Of a stretch of DNA of 64,000 nucleotides, positions 49,256 through 63,600 are shown one piece after another. The notes under the pieces were generated by a model. That model was not told where the DNA came from. It saw only the letters and a program-made list of their open reading frames with translations, and made no database searches. Origin of the DNA: Rachycentron canadum (Eukaryota; Chordata; Actinopteri; Carangiformes; Rachycentridae). Position 1 is the first letter of the stretch; the number at the start of each line of letters is the position of its first letter. The position numbers were made by a program, and so were the translations under genes. The stretch lies in the NCBI GenBank assembly GCA_038496675.1, contig CM076653.1, forward strand, positions 11,281,275-11,345,274, given 5' to 3'.

Positions 49256-52200
49256 GTCAACATGTTCTGGTCTTTAAGGGAGGCTTCCGAATCCATTCTG
49301 TCCACAGCTGAACATACCACTGCCCCTCTTTGACCACTAGATGGCATCAGATAGACACTAACAATTACAATACAGCAGCTTTCTTATGAAATCATTGCTT
49401 CAAAGGGAAAACACTGTTTTGACCGTGCAGTGACTTCCGGTGTTTGCAAATTGGCTGTTAATCAGCTACAGGGTTTGATGAGGGAAAAACAAAAAAACGT
49501 GAGCTCATTATTGGAGGAATAAAAAACTTTATTGCATCGATGATTATTTCATTTCCTGCAATACAAAATCACTTCAGCTTGTTTTTCTTTGTCTCATGCT
49601 GACATATGTCAGATCATAAATTAAATAGAAAGAATAGTGCAAATGTGAAATGGAACAGCTCTCTCCAGGTTTTGATATGTTTTGTATATGTTTGCTCACC
49701 TCCTGGTTAAAAGCTGAACCTTATTACACAACATAAAATGCCTTTCATCCCTCAGATACCAGACATATATTTTAAGTAGCACTAGCATACATAAAATGCC
49801 ACCTGACCACATTCTTTACTCTTTGTTGTTCCCTGCTTTTTGGAGACACCAGTGTCAACGACAAAGAGAGGAGTGCTTGCCTTTCATTCAGTTTAATCCT
49901 AATAATTCAAACATTTGTGCGAACAGGAAAACACCTGAGTTCTCACGGTGCTTGTCCCTTTTTTTTTGTCATATAAACACAGTCTTTACGTGTTAATTTT
50001 CTCTTTCTTTTTGCAAGTCTGCAAATTCCTTTTGTAATATCCTGATATGATCTATTGCACCTGCAGCTTTTGTATGAGAGCAACCGGTGTTTTCCTGAAA
50101 GGGGGGGCAGCTCACACTAAATGTAAAAAACAGACAGTGTTTTCAGGGAACCACAGAAATAATATACAACACAAATGATGCACTGGACTCTATGTACAGT
50201 ATATTCTAACTATAGCTTCAGATTTATCTATGAGAGTCTCAGAGTGAAAACCTGAGATGCAAAAGTGTTTAACAGTTACTCCTGATAATCCCCAAATTTC
50301 ATGCTAAACACTTTTTCTCACAAATTAAATTCAATATTGGATTAGATGCATAAATTTTCAGAGATAAACATCAGAAAAATCTTTACTTCTAAAAATGGTT
50401 GTGTGTTATTTGATTGAATTGACATTGTAACAATTTATTTCCCCTTTAATTTCCTTTAAAGTTTTGTGAGACTTTATGTCAACGTCATAATTTTGAAACT
50501 GTCTGATGGAAAAACTGAAAATATTCAAACAGATGATGCCACATTTTCATGTCTGCTCCAGTGCATCATTTTATATTAATTTATCTTCAGGTTTACATAC
50601 ATGGAATCTATACAAACTCAGGAACTATGACAACAATTCAAAACAAAGCCCAGCAGGTTCGAGCATCTCCCGGATGGTTGGTATTTAAATGCCACCAGCA
50701 AGTCTATTGTCAATGAAGTCAATATCTGCATTGTTTATGGAAGTGGTGAGGTAATTTTTTGTTGTTCCTCCTCCAGATCAGCTTCCTCCTCACTCACACA
50801 CAGTCTAGAGAAAATAAATGGAATTTGTTTGGGTTAATCTGAGCTCCGTCTACAGACGGTGGCGCACAGGTGGTTTCATGATCTGAGACAGAAGAAATGA
50901 GATGAGATGAGTAACATCGAGAAAGAAACTGAACAAGCGAGACTAGAAGGTGATAGATGGGCAGATGTAACAGGTCTGAGGCCCAGGACAGGAATGAAAA
51001 AATTAAATGAAATGGAAAAAAAAAAAAAAACCCACACACATTACAGAAAAAAGTGCATCAGCCTTCGGGCAAAGAAAAAATTGAAAGTAAAGCCCAGACA
51101 AGATGGATCAAGCAAAGAACCTGATACACCCAATCTGGTTACTATGACTGCCCAACACAAACGTGACAACCCAGAAAAAACACACAAAAAATGTGTCAGA
51201 AAATATGAAAAACAAGAGCAACACTTCCTGCTACAGCTTGTACATTTTTGAACCAGTATAAAAGTCAAATCAAAAGAGCTTTTGACACTTGCACAGTGAA
51301 ACAGTGTCAACCTAAAACCAGTTTGAACAGTGAAACAGTGTGAAACAGTGTGAAGTACAATGTGACTCATAGTTTCACCATTGCAATCAACCGTCGTGTT
51401 AAAATGAAGCGCACTTTTAGGACGTGAATAAACACTGTACAGAAATATTCCTTTAAACAGCATATATAATATATATATATTATATAAAACACTGTTGTAA
51501 CAGTACAACTCTGACATACTTGTACTTACTTAGGTATTTACATTTTAAGTTACTCCATTCAATTTAAGGAAGGACAAATGTACTTCTGCTACTGCTATCA
51601 CATGTATTTTCTTTTCCCCTATAATACAGTGCTGTTCATATGCATGTGTTTATACTATGTGTAAAGCTACTACTGTATATAAATCTGAAATTGGCTTCAC
51701 AATGTGCACGACATTAAAACGCTCTAGAGATAAAAACAGAATAATATAATATTCTGTAATAATGCAATGATATATATTTTAACTCAAACAAAAAGTAGAG
51801 TACTTTTAGACTTAATTAAGTCTAGTTAAGTGTTTCTGCTTTTACTTAATTAAAGACTGGATCATTCCTCCACCACCACAATGAAAGACATTTTCTATTG
51901 CAAAGTTATATGGTAAACCTTCTTCAACCTGCTTTGGAAATACTTTGCTTATGCATTGTGGTCATGGCAACTAAGCAAATTTAAATTTGAATTTGAGAGA
52001 GGAAGAGATGAGGCGGTGCTCTCCCACTTCAACAGGAAGTCTGGGGGCTTCCCCCTTCGTCTCCAAACTACAGATACTCTTGGGAGGCAGGCAGATAAAT
52101 AACAACAGGGTCCTTGTCTTTGTGTAGTTTCTTCAGTGGTCTGTAGGTTCGAAATGTTGTCTCATACGTACAGACCACAAACCACATGTTGGCTTAAAAG

Positions 52201-54325
52201 CTTGTCCCTTCAGTGAATTAAGGGGAAATACATAAATGAAGTTCTTGTAAATATCGTCACCATGTGGGTTTCTTTTTATCATAAATGAAAGCCACTGGGG
52301 GTGTCGATCCAGTCATCAGCTACACCAGCAGACAAAAGGTCTTTTACGAGTGCAGGGTGATCACAGCAGCAGAAAGCTACATTAGCTCGTGTTGACAACA
52401 AACACAAGCCCTGTTCGTAACTGACTTCACTTTGCCTTTGTAATGTCCTGAGTTTTTTTGTTTTTTTTTAATCCAGTTTGGCTCCAAACACAGAGCAACT
52501 ATCAAACCAACCACATGAGAAACATTCCACTGTGTCTGACTCATTCCAGCGTAGGACTGGCCCCAACCTGAACCACTGAGTGCTGGGACTCTGTGATCAG
52601 TCTCACTGGGGTTTGTCAGTCCTGTCGTCTGCCAATGAACACACAACAAAAAGTCATAATCTTTTTTTTTTTTTTTTTTTAAATCTGTCATCTGTGTAAG
52701 CAAATGCTCTGCTCTATTCATCCACAGTAAAATGTCATAAAAATGTCACCATTTACAGTGAGGAGTGGTGGTAGTGTGTCATCCATTCATCTTGGACATG
52801 AGGTTATAAATCAAACAGATGAAACAGAAATGTGATAAAGGATCATAGCAGAGTTGAGCTGAAGGAAAGCTGTGTCAGACCTTGGCGTGGCAATAGCAGG
52901 CAGAGCACACGCCTGATAGGTCAAAGGTATATTGAAGGGCAGGACTGAATTTACCTTTATGACACATGTACAAATTAAATAAAAGAACAAAGGTGAAAAT
53001 TATATATGAAACCTATCATAAATTTTATACATTCCCATATAGCTTATACAAATATGTATATTTACATATATATATATGTTTTTAAACATATAAATATATA
53101 TCCATTCTAAAGCCTGTCAATATGTTGGTATTATAGGCACTAAGACAGACAAGTTTAAAATGAATGAGAATGTATGAGAAGTATATAGAAATTTTATATG
53201 TATGTTGTTGTAATAAACATCACATAAATTAATTAGTATCATTCATATATGTGGTTGCACATATGTATTTTTAATATATATGCACATATAAAAATGTTAC
53301 CATCTATATTTAATATAAGATATAAACCTATATATTCATATATCCAGGGGATGTGTATATGTAATAATAATATGATATCTATGGCAACATTGCTCTTGAT
53401 ATAGAGACATGTTCAATGTAAACATAATTTAAATGAAAGCTGCTCTACTCCATATTTTTACGTTAACAATGGATCAAAGTGCAATGTGTAATTTAAAAGA
53501 GGCGATGAATACAGTGAAATACCAGTCCAACATTGCAGTTCCTCTCGGTTCTCGACAGCCTTTCAGTATCATTCGGCTCATGGTGTTGGTTTGACAGGTC
53601 TGCAGTTTGATTGTCTCGGTTCAGTTGCACTGCTGTCATCACCCCAGTTGCAGCAGGCAACTGTTTTCTCTACCTTCCCGGCACCAAATGGCAGACAGAC
53701 AAAATTAGCAAATAGCTGGTGAAAACAGTGGAGCATTTAGCAGCTAATGAGGCAGAAATCTTCTTTTGTAGTTGGTGGAGACCAAAACAAGGCTAAAAGA
53801 GAGTTGAATATTAGTGAGGTGGCCAGAAACCAGCCAGGTTTATTGATGCCGTTTGCCTCCTGCCAACAACTCCGTGGCACATTTGTGCTTCGTGTCGACT
53901 CGCTCATTGCTACACTCTAATCTACAGGGTCTTGCTGGCTGTTCTGTCTCCACCTTTATCTGTCTGTTATTACACATATACCTGATAACCCCTGTTTACA
54001 GTTCTTTACAAAGTCCGCGCTGAGAGCCAACTCCCGCTTCAGTTCAAGGACATGACTCGTGAGGAACCTGCGTCTTTGAATGTTTTAAAACCGTCAGGAT
54101 TTGGAGGCAAACTGGTCTTACTGTCAATGTTCGTCATCTTTTTTAGGTTGTAATTATGTGTATCGTGTTGCATATCTCTTTTCATAACCCCAATGTATCT
54201 GTAGTGTCATATCAACCTGATCAACATGTCCCAAGATTTATTACACTATAAAAATAAGGGTTACACTGTTAGAGGTAAGTTTCAGTTAATGGTACAACTG
54301 TTAAAACCAAGAGATTTAAAACCTC
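49256..54325. other. Intergenic region without recognised genes
   Basis: AT-rich DNA with poly(T) and poly(A) runs and a TA-rich block (52960-53345). No frame here resembles a known protein; the longest (minus strand, 51041-51517) has no recognisable motif or coding-like composition. No RNA gene was recognised. Confidence 0.6.
52960..53345. repeat. TA-rich low-complexity block
   Basis: Dense ATATAT, TATATGTA and similar words with little G or C. It may be a decayed microsatellite cluster or a matrix-attachment-type AT-rich block; the sequence does not decide. Confidence 0.6.
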
Positions 54326-54329
54326 AGAT

Positions 54330-54490
54330 TTTTGTGTTGTTTGGAACAGCTGGTGGCACAAAGCGAAAATCCTCCGTGGACCAGATTGTCTCGTTTCGGC
54401 CTTCGCAGTCAACAACACTAGATACTAGAGCATTAAAAAAGCCATTAGTGGAATTCATTGTATTTTTAACATGTTATAATCGTCCCTGAT
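54330..54490 (+). pseudogene. Possible hAT/ZBED transposase relic
   Basis: A frame from ATG 54226 to the stop at 54489 reads SVDQIVSFRPSQSTTLDTRA then LVEFIVFLTCYNRP. This pattern (basic, Phe, Leu-Asp-x-Arg, then FIV...RP) resembles the segment between the BED finger and the catalytic core of hAT transposases. Only about 55 residues match in style, so the call is weak. Confidence 0.3.
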
Positions 54491-54779
54491 TCCCGTTGCG
54501 ACTGTTTCCAGGGCTGGGGTCAGCGGCAACATCTGAATTCTTCCATTCAAATACATTTTGTGAATGATGTGTCATATGTAAAGAGTTTTAAATGGCATGG
54601 GTAATTAGCAGACAGGTGTAAGGGTAACATATGAACGTTTGATTGGTTTAGTTCATATAGTCTGTTCGTAATTGAAATCAAAGCAAAAAGTGTTGCAACC
54701 GTCCCTATAGTCTCCCCTGTTCTGCTTTTATCCAAAAGCTTCAGTACAGTAGAAGGTCTTGGTGCAAATGAAAGTGCAA

Positions 54780-55000
54780 CTAAGTGCTAGTTAGACATGT
54801 TAGACAAAGGGATGTCCCTGCTCTGATAGACTTCAGGAGCTGGTTCATCCCCAGGGAACACAGACCAGAACAGTCTGGACTGAGATGGTCTTGTTGGCTG
54901 GGATGGCAACGGCAGACGACGTCCATTGGAGGAACACAGTAGCTGAGAAGGAGCAGGACTGAATGATTGAGTTCAAATAGATGGTGCAAACACAGAGGTC
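54780..55000 (-). pseudogene. L2-type LINE 3'-end fragment
   Basis: The minus strand encodes QDHLSPDCSGLCSLGMNQLL then KSIRAGTSL. This matches the piece at 48940-49040 (GHLCPDCSRLWFPG, LLKSIRAETSL), so the two are related fragments in opposite orientations. No intact frame. Confidence 0.6.
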
Positions 55001-58000
55001 ACTCTAAAGGCTGCATTAGAGACTTAAACTTCAAGATTCAGATTCAGTGTAGGTCAATGACTAGTAGGTGCCACAAGAACATTGCAGTAATTCAAAGCAA
55101 GAGATGACCGAGGTCTGGGTAGAGGACTGAGTCAGAAAGGATCGCAGTACTTAACTTGTCATACTAGCTGTTAGAAACAGTTTTTGAGGGCACAGCTGCA
55201 CAGAGACAAATAAAACAGCATTGTTCCAGGGACTTCATAAGGTTTTAAGTTAACAGTCTTTTGTAAGATGTAGTTATACGTGATCTGTTATCTGTTGCAC
55301 CTGTGACCACACCTGCCCCACCACGCAGTGATGTCACTTCGAGGCGTGGCCGTCCTCCAATGACCAATGTGTGTTCTTGAACGACTTGCAGCCTGTTTAA
55401 AGAAAGAAAGTGTAATGACTGGGTCAGTGCCTCACTAATCCCTCCCTCATTTGGTGTTTTTTGACGATGGTGTTGGTGAAGAGAAGTGTCTGGAATCTGG
55501 TGACTGATAGCAACAACATATGACTCTTAAGAAACTGTGGAGATACACTGGAAAAACAAATCATTACTTCTTGTTCATTTAAAGTTGAAAACACGGTCAG
55601 AAATTGCAGTTGTCAATGCACCAATGAAACAGCAGCAACTAATGTGAATGCATTTTTAATGGATGATTAATTCTTTCTTAACCTGAACTTAAGATCTTAA
55701 CAACTGATGGAGTTGAGCTTCAACTGGTCACTGTTTCTGTGTATTGTCTCTTTACAGTTAAATCTGTGCCCTGAATGGAATCATCTGCATTTGTTGTGTC
55801 TCTCCAATCAGTTCCTGTCGACTTGAAATCGGCTGTCTAAGTTGGTGGTTTCCCAAGGTCGCAACTACAAACGCTTACAGTCAGATGAAACATGTCAAAA
55901 AGAAGACAGGAAAAAGAAAAAGAAGTTAAACATGATATGAAATCAAAAGATAAGCGTCACCACAGGAGGACCAACAGCAAGAGTTCCAGACATTTGGTGA
56001 TGAGGAAAAAATGTGTCTTACTCACACATCTGCAAATTAGAGGCAAACATTAGCAGTCCCTCTGGTCAGGGTGTGACCTCAAATGTTAAGGTGCTAAGTG
56101 TAATGGAAGGAAACACCGAGCTGGATGAGAAGGATCCTTCAGACGTGTTGAGGCAACACATTTTCTTGACAATGTTTTACCGCATCACCAAGGAGATTGT
56201 CTGAGGTGAATGATGTTACAGGGTGAAATAATCATGTTCATTTTGTCAACCAGATGTTTCCTCAAACCTCCTGTCTGATAAACGCTTCATATCAAATTCA
56301 GATAATTATATTAATAGAACTTCTTAGTCATTGGAAGACATCTGGCCATACTATATATATGGTATGTATATTTGCACATGTAAATTTTCAGTCCAAGATG
56401 ATCCTCACCCACCACATCATTAAAATAAAGGGTTGATCATTTCTCATTCAGATCTTCAATGATAAAAACGTTTGTTTTAATGGCACCTTGGATAAAACAC
56501 ATACATATAAACACATTCCTGTAAACACATAATGGATGCAGTGCACAACATAAATGAAGAGCAAGACAAAAGCCCAGTCATAACAGAATGCGTCACCGGG
56601 AAATGGCCAAATTTACGTCCTATGGGGAGTCACCACCACTATTCATTATTACTACTACATTTACCTAGAGACCAGCTAGAACTAGGCCTAGGTGAAATTA
56701 TTAATAGATGATTTGATTCAATTAGTCCAATGACAGAAAATGATTTGGCATCAATTTTAGTCAAACTTGTCCACTTTAATATGAATATTTGCAAATTTCC
56801 CACTGTTGGTCAAACAAGCTATTTTAACATGTTCATTATTTGTTTATTTTTAAATTACTAGAGAACATTGGTCCAATCTATTGATGGTTGGAGCCTTGAT
56901 CCTGCTGCTATTGGACTTTGCTGCTATCTGTCCATGTCCACATAACAATATACTGCATGTAAGTAAATAATTTTTTAAATTACATTTGCACTATTTCTAG
57001 TAACATAAAATCTCTGACAAACGTCTACTTTCACCTGCGTATGTATTATTCTCCCATGTGATGTTATTTTCATTCTAATTTAAATGTCAGAGGTTTTGTT
57101 TGCACTGATGTTGTTTCTCCAAGTTGTGTCTCCATGTCTTGCACTTGTGTTTTCTTTTTGTGTATTTGTGCATTTATGTGCAGGACACGCAGGACACGCA
57201 AACTGCAGACTGAAATGTTCCAGGCCTGTAGCTAATGTCCTAGAATAGCTTGTTCCATTTTGGGCTACATCATGGGTCTGCACTGTGTCGATGGCTGGCT
57301 TTATTGGTCAAGTTCCCAAATTGGAACTTGTCAGTAAAGTGGAAACTGGTGGGAACTGTTAAGACGTAAGCACTCCAGCTCAGAACTCATGTGACATGCC
57401 TTTCAAAGCACAACCAGAATAAACCAGGCACATTTTTACAAAGACAGCTGTTTTTTCATACACTAATACAACCATTCATGAGAAACTGCTGAGAAAAGCA
57501 AGATTTATGCAAGTAATGGAAAGGACATCTGGTTGAAACAGTGAAAATGACTCAAAGCAAAAACCACAAAATCCTAACACACACGCACACATACACAGAG
57601 AGACACACAAAAGAGACCCCATCTAACAAACTCAACAAACAAAACCACAATGTAGGAAAAAAAAGCACCAAATACTCTGAAACAAACACTCAAACCCACT
57701 AAATACTATAAGGGGCAATATGAGATTGTTCCAAGTGGCTGCCATGGTCGTGGGGGCTGATAAAGCTGAATGAGTGAAAAGCTGAATGGAGCCAGATGGG
57801 GGGAGGCATGCGTGGCGTTCATGGTCACATGGCAGATCGTGTTTCATTTGTCTCCCAACCCCTCGCCCTGCTTTGTCTGAACGAGCCGAGCCGATTTCCT
57901 CTCAGTCTTTGATGTCTCCTCCTCCCACGCTTTCACGCCTGCTCTCCCCCTCCTCGCCCCCATTCTCCTCATCGCCCCCATACCAACCCACCAGGCCTCC

Positions 58001-58007
58001 CACACAG

Positions 58008-58058
<51 letters not shown>

Positions 58059-60420
58059 CACAGACACTTGGTCTTGCCTTCTGCTTGCGGGAAACCTGAC
58101 ACAAGGAAGCATCTGGAGGTGAATGCCTGAGTGAGTCCATGTGGAAAATATTCAAGATCAGGTAAAGATCAGGCCACAAACCAACACCAGCGTCAGCTCA
58201 AGCCAAACGAACAGTAGAGATGTGTTGGATGTCATCAAGAAAGGGCCCACATCATATCACATCTCATGTTCACCACACTTCACTTTAAGCACTAGAGTTC
58301 AAAATATCTCGGAGAACAGGGGAAAGACAATAAACGAGCCTTAATCTTGAAACCTAAATCCGTCTTTGTCATCCACACAGATGACTTTATAAGGGGAAAA
58401 AAGCTCCTTCCTGGCTTCACTCAAAATACACAGAAATGTAATTGAGTGCTTTTAACAGAGTCTACTTGTAATGAGTTGCTCTCTACCTACAAACATGTGG
58501 TGTTTCTTTCAGCAGTGTAGATGCTCCCTGATACCTCCACTCTCAGATAACCACTGCCCACACTCAGCGTGATTAAAACATCAGGGCCTTTGTGTGATTT
58601 CATGCAAAGTACCTTGGGGAAATTGAATGACCAAAGTTTCTCCCTTGTGGTGTTGTTAATCTTTTACCACCCACAGTTTTACCCTCGGGGTACTAACGCT
58701 ATGTCATTTTTGGCACATCATAACAGGTTATCAGTGTGTGGCAGGTTCAGTCACCCCCAGCTGGTTTATTACACTGGCATTTGGTTTAGTTGCTCATGTT
58801 CCTCTGAGGATGAATAACTATGGTTATTTGTTCACTACTTTGCTTTGTGACCAAATTCTTGCAGCACGAATCAGTTTCCAATCAGCCTCAGCTAATTCGC
58901 ATTCGCAAATATCATCTTGCTGACTTGTATGTTAGTTACTTAACACACACATTCAGTCTGCTGAGCCACTGTCATTGTCACGTCAGTTCCCTTCATGCTG
59001 CAGTTTTGCAAGCCATAATATTTACATTCAGCATGTGACCTAAATTTCCATATAGCTCGTCCATGGGAGGGGGGTTAATCCATCTTAACGATCGCTGGGC
59101 ATCTCCATCTAATTTATACTGAAAAACACCATGTGGTATGAAAAGCATCCCTTTGATTGCATTGTTGCGGGGGCTTCTACTGTCAGAGGTGGAGGGGGCC
59201 CCCCACTCTACCAGGATCCGCCAGCCAGACTGCCAGGGTCAGGGGGGCCTCTACCCGCACACAACCATTTCACTATTGAGGCAGCGTCCTTCCTGCACCC
59301 GTGCTGATGTCAGGGCTGAGGAATGTGGAAAACACTGGGGGGCCTTGTTCTCACACACTGAATAGTCCTTGGGCAGGAATCCAAACCAAGACGATGGAGC
59401 GAGGGGGAGGGAGGGGGCCAAGAGCAACAGACTGAGAAAACGGACGTACTGGCAGCCTGCAAGTACTTTAATCATGACATGGTTTAACGGATGGTTCAAT
59501 GTGATAAGATCCGGAATATGCAAGAGATGATGCAGAACGTCAGAGTTTGAACATTGTGTAAATCTGAGTAGAAGGAAAAACACAGCTACCTCAGAATCAC
59601 AGTCTCCGTTTACATGCAAGATATATGAACGGTGAAAATGACATACATACATAAAAAAATGATTAAAGGAAAAATATTTATGTCCTTGGCTGTTTATTTT
59701 TTTCCTTCAGTCTGGAAGGTGCTAACTACAGCGTATAAACTCAAACACTGTCAAAGTTCAAGCTCCTTTAAACGGGTACGATTAGACACAAGCAATTAAA
59801 ATAAATCAAAAGGTGTCATAGAAGCAGGGAACATAGAGCAGATTTCAAAGAGAAGGTTATGGCAATGCATAATTTATGAATCTTTAGTTTATTTTGATAA
59901 TTCTTTCCCTTCTTTTTGACATGTGATGCTGAAGTTTTTGCTTTGCTGCACCTTTTCCTTTGAAATCTACTGTCTGACTCATTTCTAATGACATAGTTAG
60001 AACCAACGGAGGCTGGTGAAATGTTTGTGCTCTTCAGTCTGGTAGAGTGAAAATAAAAACACACATCAAATGAAGTCCAAACGATCTTGCTCTCTCCTAA
60101 CAGGGCACTGCTAACGTCACTGGTTTAAACGCATCAGTTATCAGCTCTGAATTCTTGTTCGGAGCTGCACTGGCTTCTGGCACCAGCTGCAAACACTGTT
60201 TTTCCTGACTTGAACTCCCACCAAGAAATCTGGGTTTATTAAGCCCCAATGGTTGGATGTGCCATCTGTTTGCATTTATGTAGAAGTGTACTCCAGGTTG
60301 TGATGCCAGTGTTTGATGTCCTTCCAGCTGAAAATGGTGGAAAGTGAAACTACCTTCTTATAAACAAACTTGTTTCTCTCACTGATTCTTGAAACAGCAG
60401 ATGAGACAGAGACATAGTCA
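55001..60420. other. Intergenic region without recognised genes
   Basis: Contains a CA microsatellite (58011-58056), a small hairpin (57309-57330, 8-bp arms) and AT-rich unique-looking DNA. No frame resembles a known protein. Confidence 0.55.
58011..58056. repeat. (CA)n microsatellite
   Basis: About 23 uninterrupted CA units, directly readable; likely polymorphic. Confidence 0.97.
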
Positions 60421-60680
60421 ATAATGAACCACAGGTCAAAGGAAGGCTTCAGTGATGTTCTTGGTGGCTCTTCTTTCCTGCAACCCTCGGATGCCGAGGA
60501 GATGGAGCGACCGATGTAAAGCACCCGCAGCCTACCTCAGTGGGCTCACCTGCCTTCCTACCCATGCCTCCTTTTTCTTTTTCATGGCCCTCTTCAATCC
60601 AATCTTCCCAGGGGACGGTGAACCAACAACGCAACTTGCTTCAAACAGTCTGACATTAAGACCAGATCTGGCTTCAGTGT
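60420..60680 (-). pseudogene. R2-like non-LTR retrotransposon ORF relic
   Basis: The minus strand reads CWFTVPWEDWIEEGHEKEK, then PTEVGCGCF, and after a frameshift RSLHLLGIRGLQERRATKN. These match the order TVPWED...VEVGCRGF...LGIRG that I know from the region downstream of the reverse transcriptase in fish R2/type-1 retroelement proteins. It is broken by a frameshift and small deletions. Confidence 0.5.
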
Positions 60681-63600
60681 CGTCGGTGCAATGTGTTCCA
60701 GAAACTTCAACTGCTTCCCTGGGTCAACCTTCAGCTGACAGTCACAGGTAGCATCTTTGGAAATACTTGGCTGGTTATGTTACTTCAAGTATAGACAACT
60801 TAAATATAAACAACCCTGACAACTGGGAGTTTGGGATGTTTTGAGATTGTTTCAAACATTAACAGGAAAAAGAAAAAGAGAAAAACCTGCGGCCACAGGG
60901 GATCATTGGATTAATATTGAATCTAAAATCCCCATTGTGATGATCACATCTGTCTGGGAAAGAAATGACTAGGTGACAGTAAATTAAGTGACAGGGACTT
61001 TTTACAGTGTGTTAAATAATGGTATTTGTCAGATGAAATAAAAGAATGATTCAGAACGAAAGAGAAAGCATGGATGAAAGTGAAAGGAGGGAAGGACAAA
61101 GACAAAGAGCAGATGAATACACGAGCCTCTGGCAAAATCCCGTGACAACCAGCTCGTCGAAAAAGTCTTCTTGATCCTAGTTCAAGTTATGAAAATGCTG
61201 GGAACTGCTCAAGAAAGTCCTGCAGGTTGGAGCAAAGCAGAAGCCAAACTTGTTATGATTCCTGCAAACAAACACATTTAAGAAGAAAGAAATGAAGATG
61301 AGTAAATGTGGATAAAGAAAACGTGCAGATAAGGCACAGAGATAGATGAAGTTAATCAAAACAGACATTAAAGAAGCTGCTGCACCTACATCGAAGATCC
61401 TGAGAGGGAGAAACTTGACAACATCACATCACAAAGACAGGAAACCAAACATACACATAACACACAGCCACTGGTGTGACGAAAGCCAGTGGATTGTCAT
61501 TTAAGATGACGCCTAGCAACCGATTTCGAAATAAAAGCATGCCTTCTTTCTAATCAAACAGTAATGTCTGCAGGGATGTCATTCCTTCGTCATCTAATCA
61601 AACACATATTGTCTGGGACACAATGTTCCCATGAATAACACTCCTCATCCGGTTTGACACGCCTGATGAGTGACCACTTCATCAGATGTGTGTGCTGTGA
61701 GATACGTAGAGGAAAGAATTATTTTTACACACTATATGAACAAAGATTCGTGTGAACTGAGGTTAGATTTAGAGATAGTCCAGACTGAGCTGAGCTGTAT
61801 AAACCTATGAACCATGCGGTACAGCGGGCATGTATGTGTAACGATGAAGCAGAGTGTTTCTATGTGACGATGCCCAGCAGCATTTCTTCAGATCTTCTTG
61901 CAGCGTTCTTGCCGTGGTGTGTCATCAGTCATGCTTGGAGTGGAGCCAGTGCCTGACCTCCTTCCATCTCATGAGCCTGACATGTTATTGTAAGTCCCAG
62001 TCACATCTGATGGGATTACATTTAGCTCTTATGTAAGGCTCAGCAAGTCCAGACATGCACTTTTAACCAGATATTTCAGCCCAGTGGAGGAATCTGCCCT
62101 GCTGCAACAGTTCAGAACAAGATGTTCCCGACTACTGATGCAGCATTTATGTGGAAAGTCAGACAGCATCAAAACAAGCTGCAGCTCTGGACCTTCTCCC
62201 ACCACAGAAACAGAGAAAAGAGACAAGAACAGTTTTTTTACCTTCAAAATGTCCCTGAAGATGCTTTTTTTGTGCTTTCATTGCCATGGAATTTGTAATA
62301 TTCATTCATATTTTTCCACAATATTTTTCACTTATTGTAAATATTTTACAATTTTATATTATTGTATATATAATATATTTACAATTTCTCTTTATTTTCA
62401 AACACATTTCGTGTATGATGATGAACTAAACCATGTTCTGATTCTGGTTCTGATGCATGGTCTCCTCTGGACGAACCTTTGGCTTTTCATCTCACACCAT
62501 CACCAACAATAACATTTTATTTTGTCCAATACTGCAGCTGCACTAGTTTATTCGTAATAAGAGATTGTTAGCATAGCAAATGTTAGCATGCTCAACTAAG
62601 CTCTTGATCATCAGCATGTTAGCATTTAGCGCTGTGGTTAATTGATTAACTTGATCTTTCTTTGTGCCTCCTTTAAACTTGTCTTTTTATTACCGTAGCC
62701 TTTATATTGTTGCAGTAAGTATCTCAAAGTTCATCTCATCGTATCCTAATTGAGCTGGTGGCACCATCGGCCTCCGACAGAGGACCTCCACACAGACAAT
62801 AGAGCCCCGTAGGTTATGTGACACTGTTCATTTAGATAACAAAGTAGGCCAGAGCTGTTTTAAAAGGCTTACACCCTCACAGACATTCTGGTTCCACTTG
62901 AATGACGCAATGCTCTATTATACACAGCCTTTGGTCTGAGATGCTGCTGTTAAAAAAATGCCCTGTAAACAGCATTTGAGGGTACGTCACGTCTACGGGC
63001 TTTGTGATTGGTCGATGCGACAGGAGAGCTGTTAAAACAGTCTTTATTTCTCTGAAATCCCCTCCATAATCCAGTTGACTCCCCAGAGACATTCAACAAC
63101 TGTAGAGAGCAAGGGAAAAAAATAAATAAAGCACGCCGCCCACAGGCTTTTGGTTCCATTGAAAGCATTTGAGGCAATAGAAAATGCTTTTTGGGTAACA
63201 CGCCTGATTCCAAAATCATAGCTTAAGGGTGTAGGGAGGGATTTAGGAGAGGTAAGGAGTGTACAACACAGTGGATGGTGTTAAAGTCAAGATAAAACCG
63301 GATTTACATTTGTATGGCTACATCCATGAGAACAAAGAGCTGAGGAATTTCATTTTTAAATGAGACGTCCACCTACGCAGATGTGAAATTAAAGGCACAG
63401 TTCGTGAACCAAGTCCTGGTTCTTTAACACAAAGTTATTCACGTTTCACAAGTTCGTGTTTATAGAGAAAGAAACAATTATATCTGATGAAGTATTTACA
63501 AAATTTACAGTTTGAGCCTTTAAGTCAGTAAATAAATCAGTAAATAAATTGTCACAAGACAATTGAAGGACGAAGAAACAAAGATTTCTGTGTTATCGTC

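Noticed and set aside
51041..51517. 158-codon open frame on the minus strand
   Set aside because: The translation is low-complexity with long Phe/Ser/Cys stretches, has no domain, and no supporting splice or conservation signal.
57309..57330. Inverted repeat CAAGTTCC / GGAACTTG with a 6-base spacer
   Set aside because: Only 8-bp arms in a repeat-rich intergenic area; expected by chance in a window this size.
57844..58179. Frames with long Val-Cys repeats
   Set aside because: They are translations of the CA/GT microsatellite at 58011-58056.
62084..62512. 142-codon open frame on the plus strand
   Set aside because: The second half is an AT-rich run of Ile/Phe/Tyr codons typical of non-coding DNA; no known motif.
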